From Acanthaster planci (lineage: Eukaryota; Echinodermata; Asteroidea; Valvatida; Acanthasteridae): a stretch of DNA of 47,625 nt. Both the position numbers and the translations under genes were made by a program. Shown here one piece after another: positions 12,801 to 27,800 of this stretch. A model generated the notes under the pieces. It was not told the origin of the DNA and did no database searches. It worked only from the letters and a program-made list of their open reading frames with translations. Within the stretch, counting starts at the first letter, position 1. Each line of letters starts with the position of its first letter. The stretch is from positions 1,209,834-1,257,458 of the forward strand of contig NW_019091361.1 of NCBI RefSeq assembly GCF_001949145.1, written 5' to 3'.

Positions 12801-15800
12801 TTTTTTACTGTGTGAGTGAGTTTCTGCATGCAACTGTGTATTGTGAGTTTGAAGTCAGAGGCATTGCCCTTCGGCGCATAGGAAGTGAACAAGTGAAGTA
12901 CATACTGTGTAGGAGGAGGGCACTTCATTCAACGATCTACGCACATATGGCTAGAAGATTTCCTCTCTTTCGATTTACCTGAAATGAAATTCCAAAAGAT
13001 TTTTTTTTTCAAGGGCAAATTAAATTGAATGTGTGGGGTATTCCCTCTTGTAGGAAGGATTCAGGAACGTTGGGAACTGACATCAGAATCAGGATTTCCC
13101 TAGTCCAGTTTTTATTGGAAAACCTTTTCGGCTTAACATCAACCACTGGTTGTCCTTCCTTTGGAAATCCTCAGAATCATATTCAAAACTTCACTTTCAC
13201 CGACATGCGTGTATTTACTACATGTGTTCCTTCACTGGTTTATTTTTAACGTAATGATTTATGGTTTTATTCATTTGAACCTGCTTTGTGGGGGAGGAGG
13301 GATTTTTTTGTGATGCTTTATAATTGAGCAAGACCCATACGTGACCCATGCACAAAGAGAAGTTTTTATAGTTACTGGTTTTAGGCCAATTGTGCATTTC
13401 CATGATTCACACATCTCATGGTGGAAGGTCGTTGGAAACATGCTATTACTAATTAGTTTTTTCTGTATGCTTTTAAATATTGGGAAAGGGCATCTTTTCA
13501 GAGTTTAGCTTTGGTGGAGCCTTTTAAGAACTGACCCTAAGAATAAGCTTGAAAGTGTAGACAGAACTTTCATCATGTTTGTGTGTTGGTGCATGCATAC
13601 ATAAAAGAAAGTAAGCCCAGAATTGTAAATGAATTAATATGAAGCTACTTGCATTTAGTTCTACTATTGCTCTTTAAAACTAGCCCCATTAGGTCATTCA
13701 TTTGTAACAAACCCAAACTACATGTAGCAGAAAGCAGAATTGAGAAACAAAAATACCACAAATGCTCTCCTGACGGGCCTGAATTGAAAAGTGGGGATTT
13801 TTATCGTATATTTTCAAAAGTGGTGCGTCATACAGGTATGCCACCAATTCAGGTAGAAGCAAAAGTGAAATGGTAAAGAAAGAAACAACAGGAGCATTTA
13901 GCTCCTTTTGCTTACATCACCTGGCTCTAGTTTCAAAAGGGCTCTGGACCAGATAGCCAAATCTCATTCAGATTTCCCGAGTATTAGATTGGCCTCCTTT
14001 TCAGTGTTGATATCATCAGTGCATGCAGACATACCGGTACATATTGTTTTTTAGAGGAATTTCCCGTGTAAATCCAGCTCCTTTCAGCCTCATTATATGC
14101 CTTGTTATATTTGGCAAAAATATAGAGATGTTTTAATTACCTTGTTATTAATTCCAGTCATTAGTGGTAGTGTGCATGTACATGTATACATTATATTTAA
14201 ATGTGTTTTTCCCATGAAGCTTGACCTTTTCCCCCAAATTGCTTCAAACGTTAATCCTGAGCCATTTCAATCTTCCTAAGTAGCCTATCTGTGCAGAATC
14301 GCCCATCAATCAGGCTAGGAACAGTCAAAACACACCCTTTTACTAAAGTAGTTCTTTTGCATTGGCTCAGCTGCTTTCGATTCTTGATGTCAAAAGGTTG
14401 GGTAAGTCTTAAATCCTAAGTTGCCTCACCCACACAACTCCTACTGTTGTCCCAGTTCAAGTGGTCAAGATTCTGCCTGTCGTCCCCCCCTCCCACTTTG
14501 TTTCCATCTTTCCAAAGACAAGGTTAGAAATGTCATGCTTTCATCTCTCTGGCAAACAGATTATTCCAGCCAGCTCAAATTTCCACTTATTCAGATCAGT
14601 GTCCGATTAACGGCATCTGATTCAGTCTTGGTTCTTGAGAGAGGAAAGCATTTTTTACCACCGTTCTGTGATAACGCCCACACAGTGAAACAAGGATCCC
14701 TCTGACTACCTGGTTTCTTTAATTTACAGAGAGCTTTCATGAAATAGAAAAAAAATGAAAAGATACAAGTCCTTTTATACGAAGACAGTAACAGAAAAAG
14801 AAGTACAGATATTTTTGGTTTCCCCCCATAGTAATATAAACATGTTGGACTGCGTCAGTGTCTGTCCGACGTCCCATTGCAAAATGAGGCTCAAGGAAGT
14901 CATTTTCACTTATACCAAAAGAATGATTCCATTACAGTGCCCAATTGCATATAACACTCATTTTATTATTAAGCCCCAGGCTCTCCAAACATAATTGTGG
15001 AGGAATGTTTTTAACCGTGTGTTCAATTTCTAGTCCAGATGCCGTCCGATACCTTTGTCTTCAGCTCTTTAGCTAACAAACAGATTTTAATTAAATTTTG
15101 AAGCGATGACGCCCGAATTCGTGAGGTGCTTTGTGTTGGTAGTGTTACATGTACATACAGATCCTCCTATGTAGTAATTAAACGCCCACTTGCAGGATAT
15201 CAAGTTGACATTTTAGTTGATTGGAAGTAAAGAAATCCTGCTGTCGCGACAGAAAATTTATTTTGCATAGATTACTGTGACCTCTAAACGTGTTGGTATA
15301 TGCATGCATACAGCATATCTGGTGACAGTGCCTTACAAAAGTGCCTTTCAGTTGAACATCACAGATTTTACAAGTCACCAAGAAATGGAAGGAAACAATA
15401 TGATTGCAACGCATGAAACTCACAGGCATTTCAGCATTAATTTCAATTAATGAAGCTTAAAAAAAACCCAGCTGTTTATAATTATGACATGGTTTATAAT
15501 TTTCCAGCTTTTTCATCCAATTTAAGCTTTTCTGTCTTTGGAAAATAAGTGAAAAAAACATGTACCTTTAGAACTTACGCTTGTACATGTATGCATGTAC
15601 ATTAGTTCGTTGATCCTATTAGCATTAAACAGATTTTAAAGTGCGCACACTGAATCTGCTGCTGAAGATGACAAAGTACCTTTCTCGCTGAAATTTGTGA
15701 GGTTCAATTTTGTTTTCCAACCTAAGTTTCATCCTCTTGATGTTTACACCTCTCGGGGTGTAGAAAATGCACAAAGGTACAGTGGCCCCAGTTGGGTGTC

Positions 15801-18800
15801 TGTAGAACATCCTCATGCATTGTTGATGTAGGAAAGTTGTGATGGCTCCCAACATGTGGCTCGGACTGCCTGCTCGCTACCGCAGTCTCCCCCCTTGGGT
15901 GGCCCAGTGTCAGTCAGTCAGCTTGTACTTTGGCAGCCTTTCTCAGCTGTGTTTCTTTTTAAACCCGGGTTCAAACCCTCCCCAGAGCAGTATTTGAATG
16001 GTGATACCAGGTTTGGAATTCATGTGGATTTGCCCTGTTAGAGTGATGTTTGTTTTTGTTAAAATTCAAATGAATTTTTGCAGCTTTTTTGAATTCAGAC
16101 ATGTAGAAGTTTTTGGGTTTTTTTCAGGGAATTTACATCAGTGTTAAAGTTTACTGATCTCTGTTTTTTTTTTTAACCAGGAATTCAGGATGCACACATA
16201 CGTGTACATGTACGTCATTTGCTTGTAGAAATACTAAAATACTGTGCAGATGGTTGAGCAGAAAATTAGTTAGGACTTTTATAATTTATGTTGGCAAAGG
16301 GCAAACCCAAATAAGAAGGACTTGACCTGTGCCCTTACATCGGTGTATATGCATAAACATTGTATACTCTGTTTTTGTCCGAGAACTTGTTAGATTTTTG
16401 TTGTTTTGGTGTTATATTTGAATCCAGTCCTCAGACGCTTTAGATTGGAACGAGGGTACTTTGTTCGAGTGGGAATAATGCGTCTTTGAAAAAGCAAAAA
16501 TTGAATGCCGCAGAAACTATGCCCTTGAGTAGCCTCTACAATATTGCTGCTGAGGTATTCCAAAAACCCTCCAGGTAGAGCCATAAATGCAAATTTAGTT
16601 GTGGTCTAGTCAGAGGAAGCACTCTTGTAATTTTGTGAGGACCCTTTGGGCGAAATCTCTTGTTGTTTGTCCACGCTTTTTATTACTATTAGAAAGCGGT
16701 GTCCCGGTGAAGTCGATCACGTTGCTGTCAGATCAGCTGCAGCATGAAATGTGAGTTTCTTTGGCCCATGGGGAAGAGATGATTTTTATTTCTCAGTGAT
16801 TCTCAGAGTCTAGTGGAACAGACTCATCTTTCAACATTAGGCTAACTTTATTTTTTTTCTTGAGTAAATTTTTAAAGTGGAAAAAAATTGCTGGAGACGG
16901 CTCAGCGTACTGCCGTATGCGGAAGGTAAAGAAAAATGAAAATGACGTTCATTTGAAAGGTTGAAGGGATTAGAGTGACAGATGTTACGCCGGAAAATGA
17001 AGGAAGTCTTGCAGGGGTAATTTTGGCTGGCAGGTTGAGAAGTAGGGAGAGGCGAGGATAAGGTTTCAGACTGCCCTGAGTGCATGCAAAGTTGATCTTG
17101 GAATGAGCTGCATATTTGCATAATGTGGGTTGACTGCATGCAGTTCTTACTGTGCGTTGTAGTGTGCCGTGCATAGATGTAGGTACATGTTTATATTTCT
17201 TTTCTTTTTTTCTCCAAAATTGCACTAGAAAAACATTTAATTTGAATTGGAACTGAAAAACAAGGTTTGTGTTCTGTTGGGTTTTAAGTTTCATTTATAC
17301 GAAATGATCTCAGTGCTAATAGGCAAATGAATGTTTTTGTCTTTTTGGAACAGATGTTTTGAACTGGGAACTTAAGGCTTGTTTGTGTTATTGTGTTTTG
17401 CCTACGTGCACTAGTAGTGTCAAGGCAATATTTGCTGGTTTTTTCGGGGGTAACAATTTTGCGTTAGAAAAGTTTCCAAACTGCTATTCCTACTACACAT
17501 GAATTCATTCTCATCATCCATTGGGATTACCACCATCATGCATCAAAGCAGTTCTTTCATCTCTTCACCTCACTTACTCATACCTTGAAAAGTTTTGATA
17601 CTAACTTATAAATATACTAAAAGATACTTTAACATACTAACTTAACCCTAACCCCAAGGGCATCTGTAAAATTGTATTGAAATTGGAGGATTTGGGACTG
17701 TTAGGGTTAAAGTAATTGACGATACCTCCATGATGGGTTTGCGGGTTTTTTTTCAAAAATCAGTATCTTCAGTTTTTATCCATAGTCCTATCTCGCCTAC
17801 ATGTATGACATGTCTATCATATTTCAGCGAACAACTCCCATGTTTGCATGTTTAGATCATTATCAAAAATATGTATTTAAGTAAATGTGCAAAATTCATA
17901 CTTAATATTACATAATTCAAGACCATTGGATGCATTTTCACAAAAACGTTTGTTTATTCTACCTTCACTGTAGTTTCACAATGTAGGGCCATTTGGCAGA
18001 TATGAGGTAATTAAAAGGTGTTGGGCAGAATCACCGCTGTGCTGCACTGAAACCTCTCGGAACACAATGGTGTAAACAATCCCCTTTGCCATGGGATCAA
18101 TGCATGCACAACTTCAGTTGAAAAAGGAAAAGACAAACTTCCAATGTACATGCAGCCATTGTATAAATTGTCAAGTACTGGGTCACGAACAAGCTTGATT
18201 TGCATGTATACCTTCAGCTCGTCCTCATACATGAACGTTACATGTATATTCTACCATAGCACAGCTTTGCTCTTTGTTAGTGTAAATTTCAAATGCTGTA
18301 CCAGTAAATTTATTGATAAAGCAAAGCTTCAACATTCACGAGTATACATTTACAAGTATCCTTCAAGAAAAAAATCCTGGATGAAGGCCCTGTCATGCGT
18401 ATAAATTACAGTATGAAGATATTGTCAAGCATGCTCAATATGGAGGTATCTTTCAGTTCAAGTATACCCAGTCCCTTTCTAAGTTGCATGCTGTATCCGA
18501 AGTGGGCATAGTTGAGTATGGCTATGGCTTGTCACTGTAGCGTGTCATTGGCAAACAGCAAAGCCATATCCATTGAATGCTCTTTTCAGACATGGCCGTA
18601 ACATGTATGTATTACTTTTCCCGTCATTTCTGTCTTGGTTTTTTTTTTCACAGGCATGGTACAAGATGTGCAGGAGAAGTAGCTGCTCTGGCCAATAACA
18701 GTATATGTAGTGTAGGCATTGCCTACAATGCAAGAATTGGTGGTGAGTGAATTGACAGTGTGTGTAATGTACATGTACAGAGAATGTGGTGTAGATAGTG

Positions 18801-21800
18801 ATGTTGTTGTATTTTAAATAAACAGTTGTTGCCTTGTAGATATCTTGATAACGTTCTTGTTGAGAAATGGAGGCAACACCAATATTGATCAAACAAGCCC
18901 AGACCAAAACTGAAAGGATTTTTCTGGTTTTTTTTTTCTAAGTTTTAGTGTGTATTATTGTTAATACACTTCCGTTCACCTGGGTTGGTCTTCCTAGAAT
19001 CGTGCTATTTTAAGTGCTTTCTTTGCCGATTTGGCAAATGAGTCAAACTGTTGAAACATCTTTGGGGAAATTTGTCAGATTGTAAATATCATTACATTAA
19101 TCTTTGCATTTATCAAAGTAAATTGTATTCAGTAAGAATGTTTTGTGGAGGGGGGGTGTTGGCCAACCGTTTCATAAAAAGTAGTGTACTTGAAATTTGC
19201 TGTATACAGCAAAGTACTGTACATGCATGTTGATTTTTCAAAAGTTTCTCAGTGGAATATGAACGAAATTTTTACCCTGCTGTGACACATCACAGATCTC
19301 CATAACCACTTGCTTGCTTGATTGTCTCGGCTGTTTTTGACAACCTACAGTATAGTTTGTATAAATGATCAGCAAAGCCCAAAGGTCTCACTCAGTGCCC
19401 ATGTACACATTTGACCTTACGCTGGTAAATATGCAAACCATATCCTGCACGTTTCGCAGATACAAACAAATTGTTACACAGACTCTTGGAAACGGTTATA
19501 TTACAATGTTGTGTACACTCAATTGTCCTTAGCTCAGTGGTTTTGTTAGTTTGTCAACTGTTGCCCTTTTTACAAGGCCCTCCTTTTTTTGTCGTGCTGG
19601 ACAAAGAGGAGGGTCTCCCAAAATGCAGGCCAAACTGAAGTGAGCTTATCAGTGTCCTGCAGGGTTTTGGGTACTGGGTATGTACAATGTGTATGTAAAT
19701 GTTCATGCAGAGAGGAATTTAATCCTGCTGTTCCAAGCTTTGCAGCCACGTGGGCTTCATGCATGTTAGACGTATTAAAAATGGGAAAAAGGAATGTTCC
19801 AGATATTTGCAAAGCATTGAACATTGTCTCAAACTGTTCCAAAACTTTCTGAAGTACCTGCAAGCACCTGTCGTCTGATTCAGGAAAATGTATTTTTCCT
19901 CTTTAGTGAAAACAATTTGTCACCCTTTCCGAGTAACTTGGCAGATTGATGAGAGGAATTTTGAAAAGCTCACATGTGTGGTGTCTGGAGTTTTGTATGA
20001 ATGCTATGGTCTTGGCTGTGCACTTAAGTGGAATTAGCTGTGGTCACGACTGTTTTCATTCATGGAGACTCTTGTCGTGCCCTGAAGGGTCGTTGCAGAC
20101 GTGGGCACCATGCATGTCCGTGCCGACCAAATTATACTTGGAATGGTGAAAAGGGAATAGAAAAGGCTACAAGTCGTGACTGGGTAAGGATGCTCCTGCT
20201 TTTATTTGAGTGAGGTGTTGCCTCATGTCACGACAGCTCCTCTGAGGTATTGTCTTGCTTTATTCATGTTTCATGCCTCATTGATTCATCAGTATCTTCA
20301 CGTCATTGCCAGGCGGTTGCATCTTTACCTTTGCTCATGCACGCATGAAGCCGTTTGTGGTTCGTGAGCTTGTTTGTCGACGGATCGTTGGTGAGAATTT
20401 TTTCCCAGTGTCTAGTTTGGGGAATCTTTTCTATCATTTCCTCATGTTCATTTGTCGCTCAGAAAATTATCGTCATTAATATTGAAGGCTTGTGGGTCTC
20501 AGATTTCACCTTGTATGGTTTATTTCCATTTGACATGTTTGAGCCAATGGGCACACTTGGCGTACTCCACATTGTAGTTGTGTTGGGTAACCTTTAGTTT
20601 TATGGGTTTTTCTGCAAAGTACTTGTACATACCATATAAGTATAATACCTGTTTGTCCAGATGTTCTGTATCACGGAGTCTTTATACAGCAACTTGTCCA
20701 AGATGAGGAAAATTGTTTTTAGTGGAAAGCATAACTACCGGTACATTGTGTAACTAAAACATTTTGGGGAAAGTGCGTCCATCTTAATATAGTATCAGGG
20801 TGGAGATTCAGAGAAAAAATAGTGCAATATGTTCTTTAGGTGTTTGCATGGTGGTTTAGTTGGCATTCATGGACACATTTCCCCGGATGTGAAATGACCT
20901 TGCATATGGGGGGGGGAAAGTGTCCGTGGGAGTTATCAAATGGGTCTAGTGTGAATGGTTGCTGGGGATTTGGTGGGATAAAAATCTCCCGGATTTTCGT
21001 AGGCATTTATTCCCCGGGGATTCGCTCTGCAGTGTGAAAAGGCCTTAATATAGTTAGTAGCAGGGTGGAGTTTCAGAGAAAAAAAAAGCAGTTTGTTCTT
21101 TATGTGCGTGCAGGGTGGTTTCCCAGTAGTTGGCATACATAGACATCGGCCCTTTCCAGTGCTAAACATCAATCTTGATGTACGAGTAAATCCCTCCCTC
21201 CAAAAAACAAGGACTTTATATCCAGGAAATAGGCTTTCATGCCATTAGTGGATACCGGCAGATGTGTGCCATGTTTTTCCCCTCAAATTGCTCCTGTGTT
21301 TGCCAATTATCAAAGACTAATGAGCTGTCATGACCTGCTTGGTCGGCACTTTGTGCAGCCAGAGAGACTCCTAGCCTTGTGCCTACGATGTGTGAATTTT
21401 AAAAAAAATCTGTGGCTAATTGTAGCGATCATTCACTGGGTGTCAAGTCCTTATCAGAGTTCCTCAGCTTATGTACTCAGTAAAGGCAAACGGTTCACTT
21501 TTAAGTACCCACATAATCTTTCACTTGTTGTGAAGCCACGCCTACTTAAAGGTTTGCACATGGAGGTGTAAGTTCCTTCAGGCAGGTACATGTATGGAGG
21601 CCCTGAGAGCATTCTGCTGTCATCCGTTATCATATAACACTTGATGTGAGCATCCTATCAACGTGAACCAATGAAATCAAGAGTCAGTTCACTGGTACTT
21701 TGCCATATTTCCTGTCATCTTGATTTCTGTCATGATTTTAAGTGCCCATGTTGATGTGCAAGTGCATGTGCATCTTTCTATTTCTCTGCCTTGGTGACAG

Positions 21801-24800
21801 TGCTATCCTAATGACTTGGACCCTACTAATTGTTTTTCAGATGCGGACATTGTCTCATCATGGCTGCATGGTCTAGTTGGTGATCTGCAATTGCCAAAGA
21901 AGCCATTTGCGAGTTGAATTTGAATAAAATCTGGTACACTGAGTTATCTCATTGCACATTAACATAACATTTGAATTATCCAGACTATAGACACTGTTGC
22001 TATACCTCGTGATTCGGGGCAAGCTTTCGCTCAGCGACCATCATCTCTGGAATGGACTGGTTCCTTTGTGCCCCTCTTATCGATTGAGAACAGTGTATTG
22101 TTGCAAGCCGTCTTTTATTTATAAGCAAAAGCTTGCCCCGAATCACGAGGTATAGTAACAGTGATTTTGGTATGGAGAATTCAAATTGTTAGGTTCACGT
22201 GAATTTAAAGAACTCAGTGTACCAGATTTGGGTCAACGTTAACTCACAAAAGGCTTGTTAATAATCGATGACTAGACCAAGTTCAAATGTTATCACATAG
22301 AAAGTTCCAATACATGTAGGTCAGACCTCAGACTGGTGTGGGGCAGGAGCTGTCATGGAGGTTTGGAAACTGTACCAAGTTTAGAATATCCGTATATCCC
22401 GCTAAGCACATGGAATTCATAAAGTCCAGAAGGAAGGATGATGATGACATCGGCAAAATCAATTGTCAAGAAAGTAACCTGCACAAACTGTGCTACAGCA
22501 TGTCTGATGAAGGGAGGATGGCACAGTTGGGTCTTCCTTTGTTCCATTCAAAAATGAGGGGTGCGCCTGTGGCCCAATTGCCCTCTTCAAAAACTTGGAA
22601 AGAAGGGGTTTATGTATGCCTGTGTTAGAGTTTATAGTTGCATATACACGTACAGCACAAAGCAAGTTCATGGACTGATAATTGTGTCAGGGTTGTACGT
22701 GTTCTGCCATAAATGATGACCCCTTAAAATACATGTAATACAGAGTACTGAGGAACAGATGCTGGTGGTCAGTTATTCAGGCTTGGTTAAATTATTTGAC
22801 ATTCCTTACAATTTGACAACAGTATTAGTAATACATAATTCCACTGCCTGGGTACCTGGTGTTCCACGACCCCTGTACTGCCGAAAGGAACGACAGGAAA
22901 GGGGGGGAGGGGAGCCGTTAGCTGCACTTGGATCTGTTTCTATAGGCACCCATATTTATTTCATGCAGCAGTAGAATGACATTCCTGTACAGGGCTCCCT
23001 CACCTCAGGGCATTCCATAAATCAGGTATCAGAAAAAGCCTGCTTTGTGGATCTTGCTGTTACATGTAGAGGGCCGGGGCATCTGTCTGCAGAAGTGCAT
23101 ATTGTCATCCACTCACAGTGTAGATGATTATAATATTGAAAGTCGTGGCAAAATCATGGAAAATTGGAGAAGATATGGGTTTCCGGAAATCGAGATTATC
23201 TTAGGGCGACGTTGATGGTGTACACAACTGTATTTTTGAATTGATTAGAGAATAGTGAGAAATTTGCTGGCTGCGCAGTACTGTACATGTATATCCTTGT
23301 CAGTCTGGAGTTGTGGACATGGAATTCTTTGAGTTTATAATACCAAACCTTTCTCTGTGAATGGCATTAAATGGAAAGTCCTTGAATTTGTTTTCAGATT
23401 TTCTGTGGGAAACCTGTTCAAGGAAACTTTCCTGCTCCTGAGCACTTCTGTACTGCCGTCTAAGTTAACAGCATGCCAGACACTTTGTTTCATCCACGAA
23501 CCTTATCTGAGTGTAACACTTGTTAGTTTCGTTTGGTGTCAATTAAGGTCATTACTTATTTCTGTCATACATTTAAGTTCATTTCTCACTGTGCTCAAGT
23601 AGTGTGAAACTTCCCAACTGCACCTAAATTGAGGTTAAGAATACAACAATATGTTCAGGTAGAATTCTCCTGGGCCCTTTAATACAGAATTCACCAAACT
23701 GAGAAATTAAGCCTTTCACCAGTTACCCACAAATTTAATGGGATTATGCATGAGATCTCAATCATTCACTTCCACAACTTGCCAAGCTATGTGTGTAGTG
23801 TGCTTACTGTATTTCAAATGCAGTCATTCATGTGTAAAAAGCAAGTCTGGTCCAAGCCAGTTTGACTCATCAGGCCGGTGTTTATCTCCGGTTTCCTTGG
23901 CATGAAAGGACTGAGAATATTTCTATTCCCCCTGGATGGGATGCCAGTCCATCACAGGTTGCTTCCCCGGCTAATGGTGGTACCCATTTATGCTCCTGGG
24001 TGGAAAGAGGCAAGCAGGGGTGAAGTGGCTTGCCTAGGGCCACAACATACTGCCAGCTGCTGGATTCGAACCTCCAACCCTATGATTGGAAGCCACAAAC
24101 CCTAACCACTTGGCCACATGCCACATTCATGTGTAGTACATGTGCATGTACATGTACATGTAGTTCCAAATATTGTGTGATGTTGTGCTTCAGTACATAC
24201 ATGTCTATATGTATGCATAATCATGGGACTTCCTCTGAGGTGTAATATTGCAAATTCAAACACCATGGCACACATTTGAAGAACTGGGTGAAAACATTTA
24301 AAAAATTTCTTTTGTATTGCTGCCAACAACAAAATGTTGTAATTCCATGCAAAGGTGGGAATTGATCGTGAAATTCCAATCACATTTTATCCATAATACG
24401 TCAACAAAGCTTGTTTGTTCAGTAAATGAAAAAAGAAATATAATGTAATTGTTGTTGGTAATTCCAGAAATTAGGGGTCGAAAAGTTTGACATATTCATG
24501 TCCCTGTTACATCAAACCTTTATTGTTAGACATGGAAATATCACCGGAATTGATTTCAAACTATTACTATTTGTTTGGCAGGTAATTTGCATTAATTCAT
24601 CACTCTTGAAAATTTGAAAATGTGTTCTGAATTTACAAAATCATATGTCAGATGTGACAGAGACACACACACACACACACACAAAGAACCCCTATTTTCT
24701 GGAATTACTGTTACATATACTCCCACTATTATCTTTTGAAAAAAGAAACTTCTTTTGTGTTTGAATAAGAAAAACAATATGGCCAATTTCCATTGTTGCA

Positions 24801-27800
24801 TGGAAACACCCCATGTTTAATGAGAGCATTCAGCAGTTTGTTTACTTTATGCAAGTATTCTGACAACTCCAGATTACATTGTGAACTTTAATGTACATTA
24901 ATGACCTGTAATCAAACCATACTGTCAACTTCCAGCAACATGGAGGAAAAACAATTTCATAGTTATTTCCACAAGTTGTGCACCTGTTCTGCTTAAAAGC
25001 TGTACAGTCTCAATACATCTTACCTGACTGCGGAATAACATGTACATGTATGCATAGGGATGAATGGCCAGAAATACTCATTGAAGGAAGGGCAGTGGTC
25101 ATATTGTATTGACTTGTACATATATCTGATTAAGTGATCAAGGGAATCAGATTAGAATTAGTGGATCTGAGGTTTAGTGATTGAGGTTTGGAATCCCAGC
25201 AGGGGACTGTAATGCTGGTCAGCAGGTGTTTTAGGGAGGGGACACGTTATGAGGGGGCACTTGCTTCCCAAAGTCTTCCCCGTCAACACTGAGGAATAAT
25301 GATGAATTATTCACCTGAACAGCCTGGTGTATTCAAATTAGCAGGTAACTTCTGTGTGACTGAGTACACTGCACACTCCCCTTGGAATTTGGGAGTGACT
25401 AATCCTATCACTCACTCTCTCCTGCAAAGTACAGGTGCATGTATGTTTAGATGATAGGTGTACAGTGCCTGTTCAGTTTAATAGGGTGACCCAGATACAC
25501 TGTATATGCCAAATTGTTATATATGCATAGCACATAAAAACCTGTTCTTTTCAAAATGCCGTACCTCTTCGAATTAGTGGTCCACCTGTTTTGAGTCACT
25601 CACCCTTAAATGTTTTGGACTATTTCATGAAGTTCATGACTCCTAAAACAGACTTGGGTCCGAAACGTTCAACATGCGATAATGTTGGGCACAAATCCCT
25701 TGCCTTCCCCCACACGCAGAAGCAAAGTCATCTGGGAAATTCCCAACTTGTTGATGTAGCTGTCCCATCAGCAGTCACCGTATGATATCCAGCCTGTAAC
25801 TGGGTTGCACAAACAGCACAATGTTATTGGGATGTTTTTCGGAGAGCGGCTCTCTGCTACCATTCCCCCCCCCCCATTGGTTGTCTGGAAATCAATTGAC
25901 ACCCTGCGCTGAATCCCGAGTACGCACTCTACCGCTATTTATCCCCTGCTACATCCTGCATTTACCAGAGGGAAAGGGGGTATCGATTGCCGTGTGCGGT
26001 AAAGGTCGGAAGAAGCGATAAAGCAATCAGGTTCCTCCAGGATGGGCTGCTGTGGCGGTCGGCCACATGACTCCGAGGGTGGCAATTAAAACCGAATTAC
26101 TTGGCTAGTCTGTTGAATGCCGGCAGCAAGGTTCCGTAGGGTTCACCCGTGACTGCTGATGATACGAAATTGCTGGATCTTGATGTCGTCGGAAAAGGAT
26201 GAGTGTAGTTCATTGCTATTGGAGGAAAGAAAAAATGCTGCAGTGCTGCTGATAAAGTTATACCCTGGTGCCTGTGTTAACATACTGTACGCTCCTTTCG
26301 TAACTCTGATTTGGACACTGAAAGTGGATAGGTTTATATGCAGGGGACCAATATATGTATGTACATGTACCACAGAGGGGTTCGAGTACCTAGATTTGCT
26401 TGTTGAAGTAAAATTCATGTTAATGTTATTACAATTCACCTTACTTTGAGCCCTGTCATCAGTCACAAATACATGTGCATGTACCCACACTTGTAGTGAA
26501 TGATCTTTAAGTTTTTATCGCGTGATTCTGCTTGGTGATGGGTTCCATATGTTGGGCGTCCATAAACTGCATAGGCATGCCATGCTGACTTAATGCAGAT
26601 GTACTTTGTGCATTGTTTATGTGCTGGCTCATCTTTCTGCTTGAAGCAGATCTCGTAGACCATTGGCCGAAATACCTAGCTTTATGTAGAGGGCCTGGAG
26701 CGGCATGTGCAGAGTCACTGCAGGGTCATGCATGTGTCGCATGTAATGTCTGAGGATGGGAAACAACATTGGATCAGGTTGCAAAGACAACATTGGGTCA
26801 CCAGTGTCGTTCATCACGTGAATGTTTGGCTGTCAAGGGCTTCACTGGGAAAACAGAAGTTGACAGGTGTTTTTAATACCATGACAGTTCCTGGAGCATA
26901 GTCTGTTCAGCAAGTGTACCCCAAACAAAAACCCACCATCACCTTGAGGGCTTTGTATACCCAATAACATCGCAAAATTAACCAGAAGAAAGCAGAGCTT
27001 GATGAAAAGGTTTCTGGTTGAAAAGTTTATCCATGTCTTAGAGCTCTAGACACAAAACTGGTCTGAAATTGGTGAAAGGGATTCCGTAAAAATTGTTGCG
27101 CCCCAACATGCTACAGCAGTATGAACTCAACAGATAGAGTCATAAATAAATATCTTTAACATTGTATACACACGTTAGCAATTAGCTTTATGCCTTGTGT
27201 TAGATAGAATTGTGCAACATGAAGTAACTTAATGATTCTCATCTGTTTCCAGGTTAATGTGTAATTATGTATCAGTATGAATAGATTGATAAAGGATACA
27301 TCTCTGTAAATTTGTGTCATTTGTCTTTGTGTTTCCAAACAAAGTTACCTAGTTGCAAGTACATGTATGTGTACGTATGTGTGTACACGTACCGATATGT
27401 ATAAGGTTTTCATAGACAGCTGCAGGTACCACTCTTGGCTCTCTCTTACCATTGGTCGTGGTTCCAGACTACCTATTATATGTTTGCATGCATGTACAAT
27501 AACAGTAGAAGCTTTATTATAGTTGTGCATAACTAATATACATGCATTCTCATCTGCTGCTGCAGGAGTCCGTATGCTGGACGGCGACGTGACTGACGCG
27601 GTAGAGGCCAGATCATTAAGTCACCGGCCGGACCACGTGGATATCTACAGTGCCAGCTGGGGCCCAGATGATGACGGCAAGACTGTGGACGGCCCCGGCC
27701 CCTTGGCTAAAACGGCATTCTGCGAAGGGATCACCAAGGTACAGTGGAACGCTGCTATAACAAACACGCCAGGTCCACGCTAAATGTTCGGTATAACGGT

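Larger units (their letters stand above)
11243..18653 (+). other. Furin intron between exon 4b and exon 5
   Basis: About 7.4 kb. It contains a tRNA-like SINE remnant (about 11455-11545), one MITE copy (11831-12206) and scattered TACATGTA palindromes. No exon was recognised. A short stretch near 16315-16400 weakly resembles the hairpin element at 38929. Confidence 0.6.
18743..27565 (+). other. Furin intron between exons 5 and 6
   Basis: About 8.8 kb, the largest intron seen. It holds a MITE copy (21900-22256), a SINE-like copy on the minus strand (23871-24122), a CA repeat (about 24661-24683) and a local direct duplication (20785-20878 and 21047-21146). No exon was recognised. Confidence 0.6.

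Noticed and set aside
25140-25215. B-box-like GGTTTGGAATCCCAGC, possible tRNA or SINE.
   Set aside because: No matching A box or cloverleaf could be drawn, and no body or tail follows.
26143-26490. A 115-residue minus-strand open frame in intron 5.
   Set aside because: The residue composition is unremarkable, there is no homology I recognise, and an open frame of similar length occurs on the other strand at the same place.
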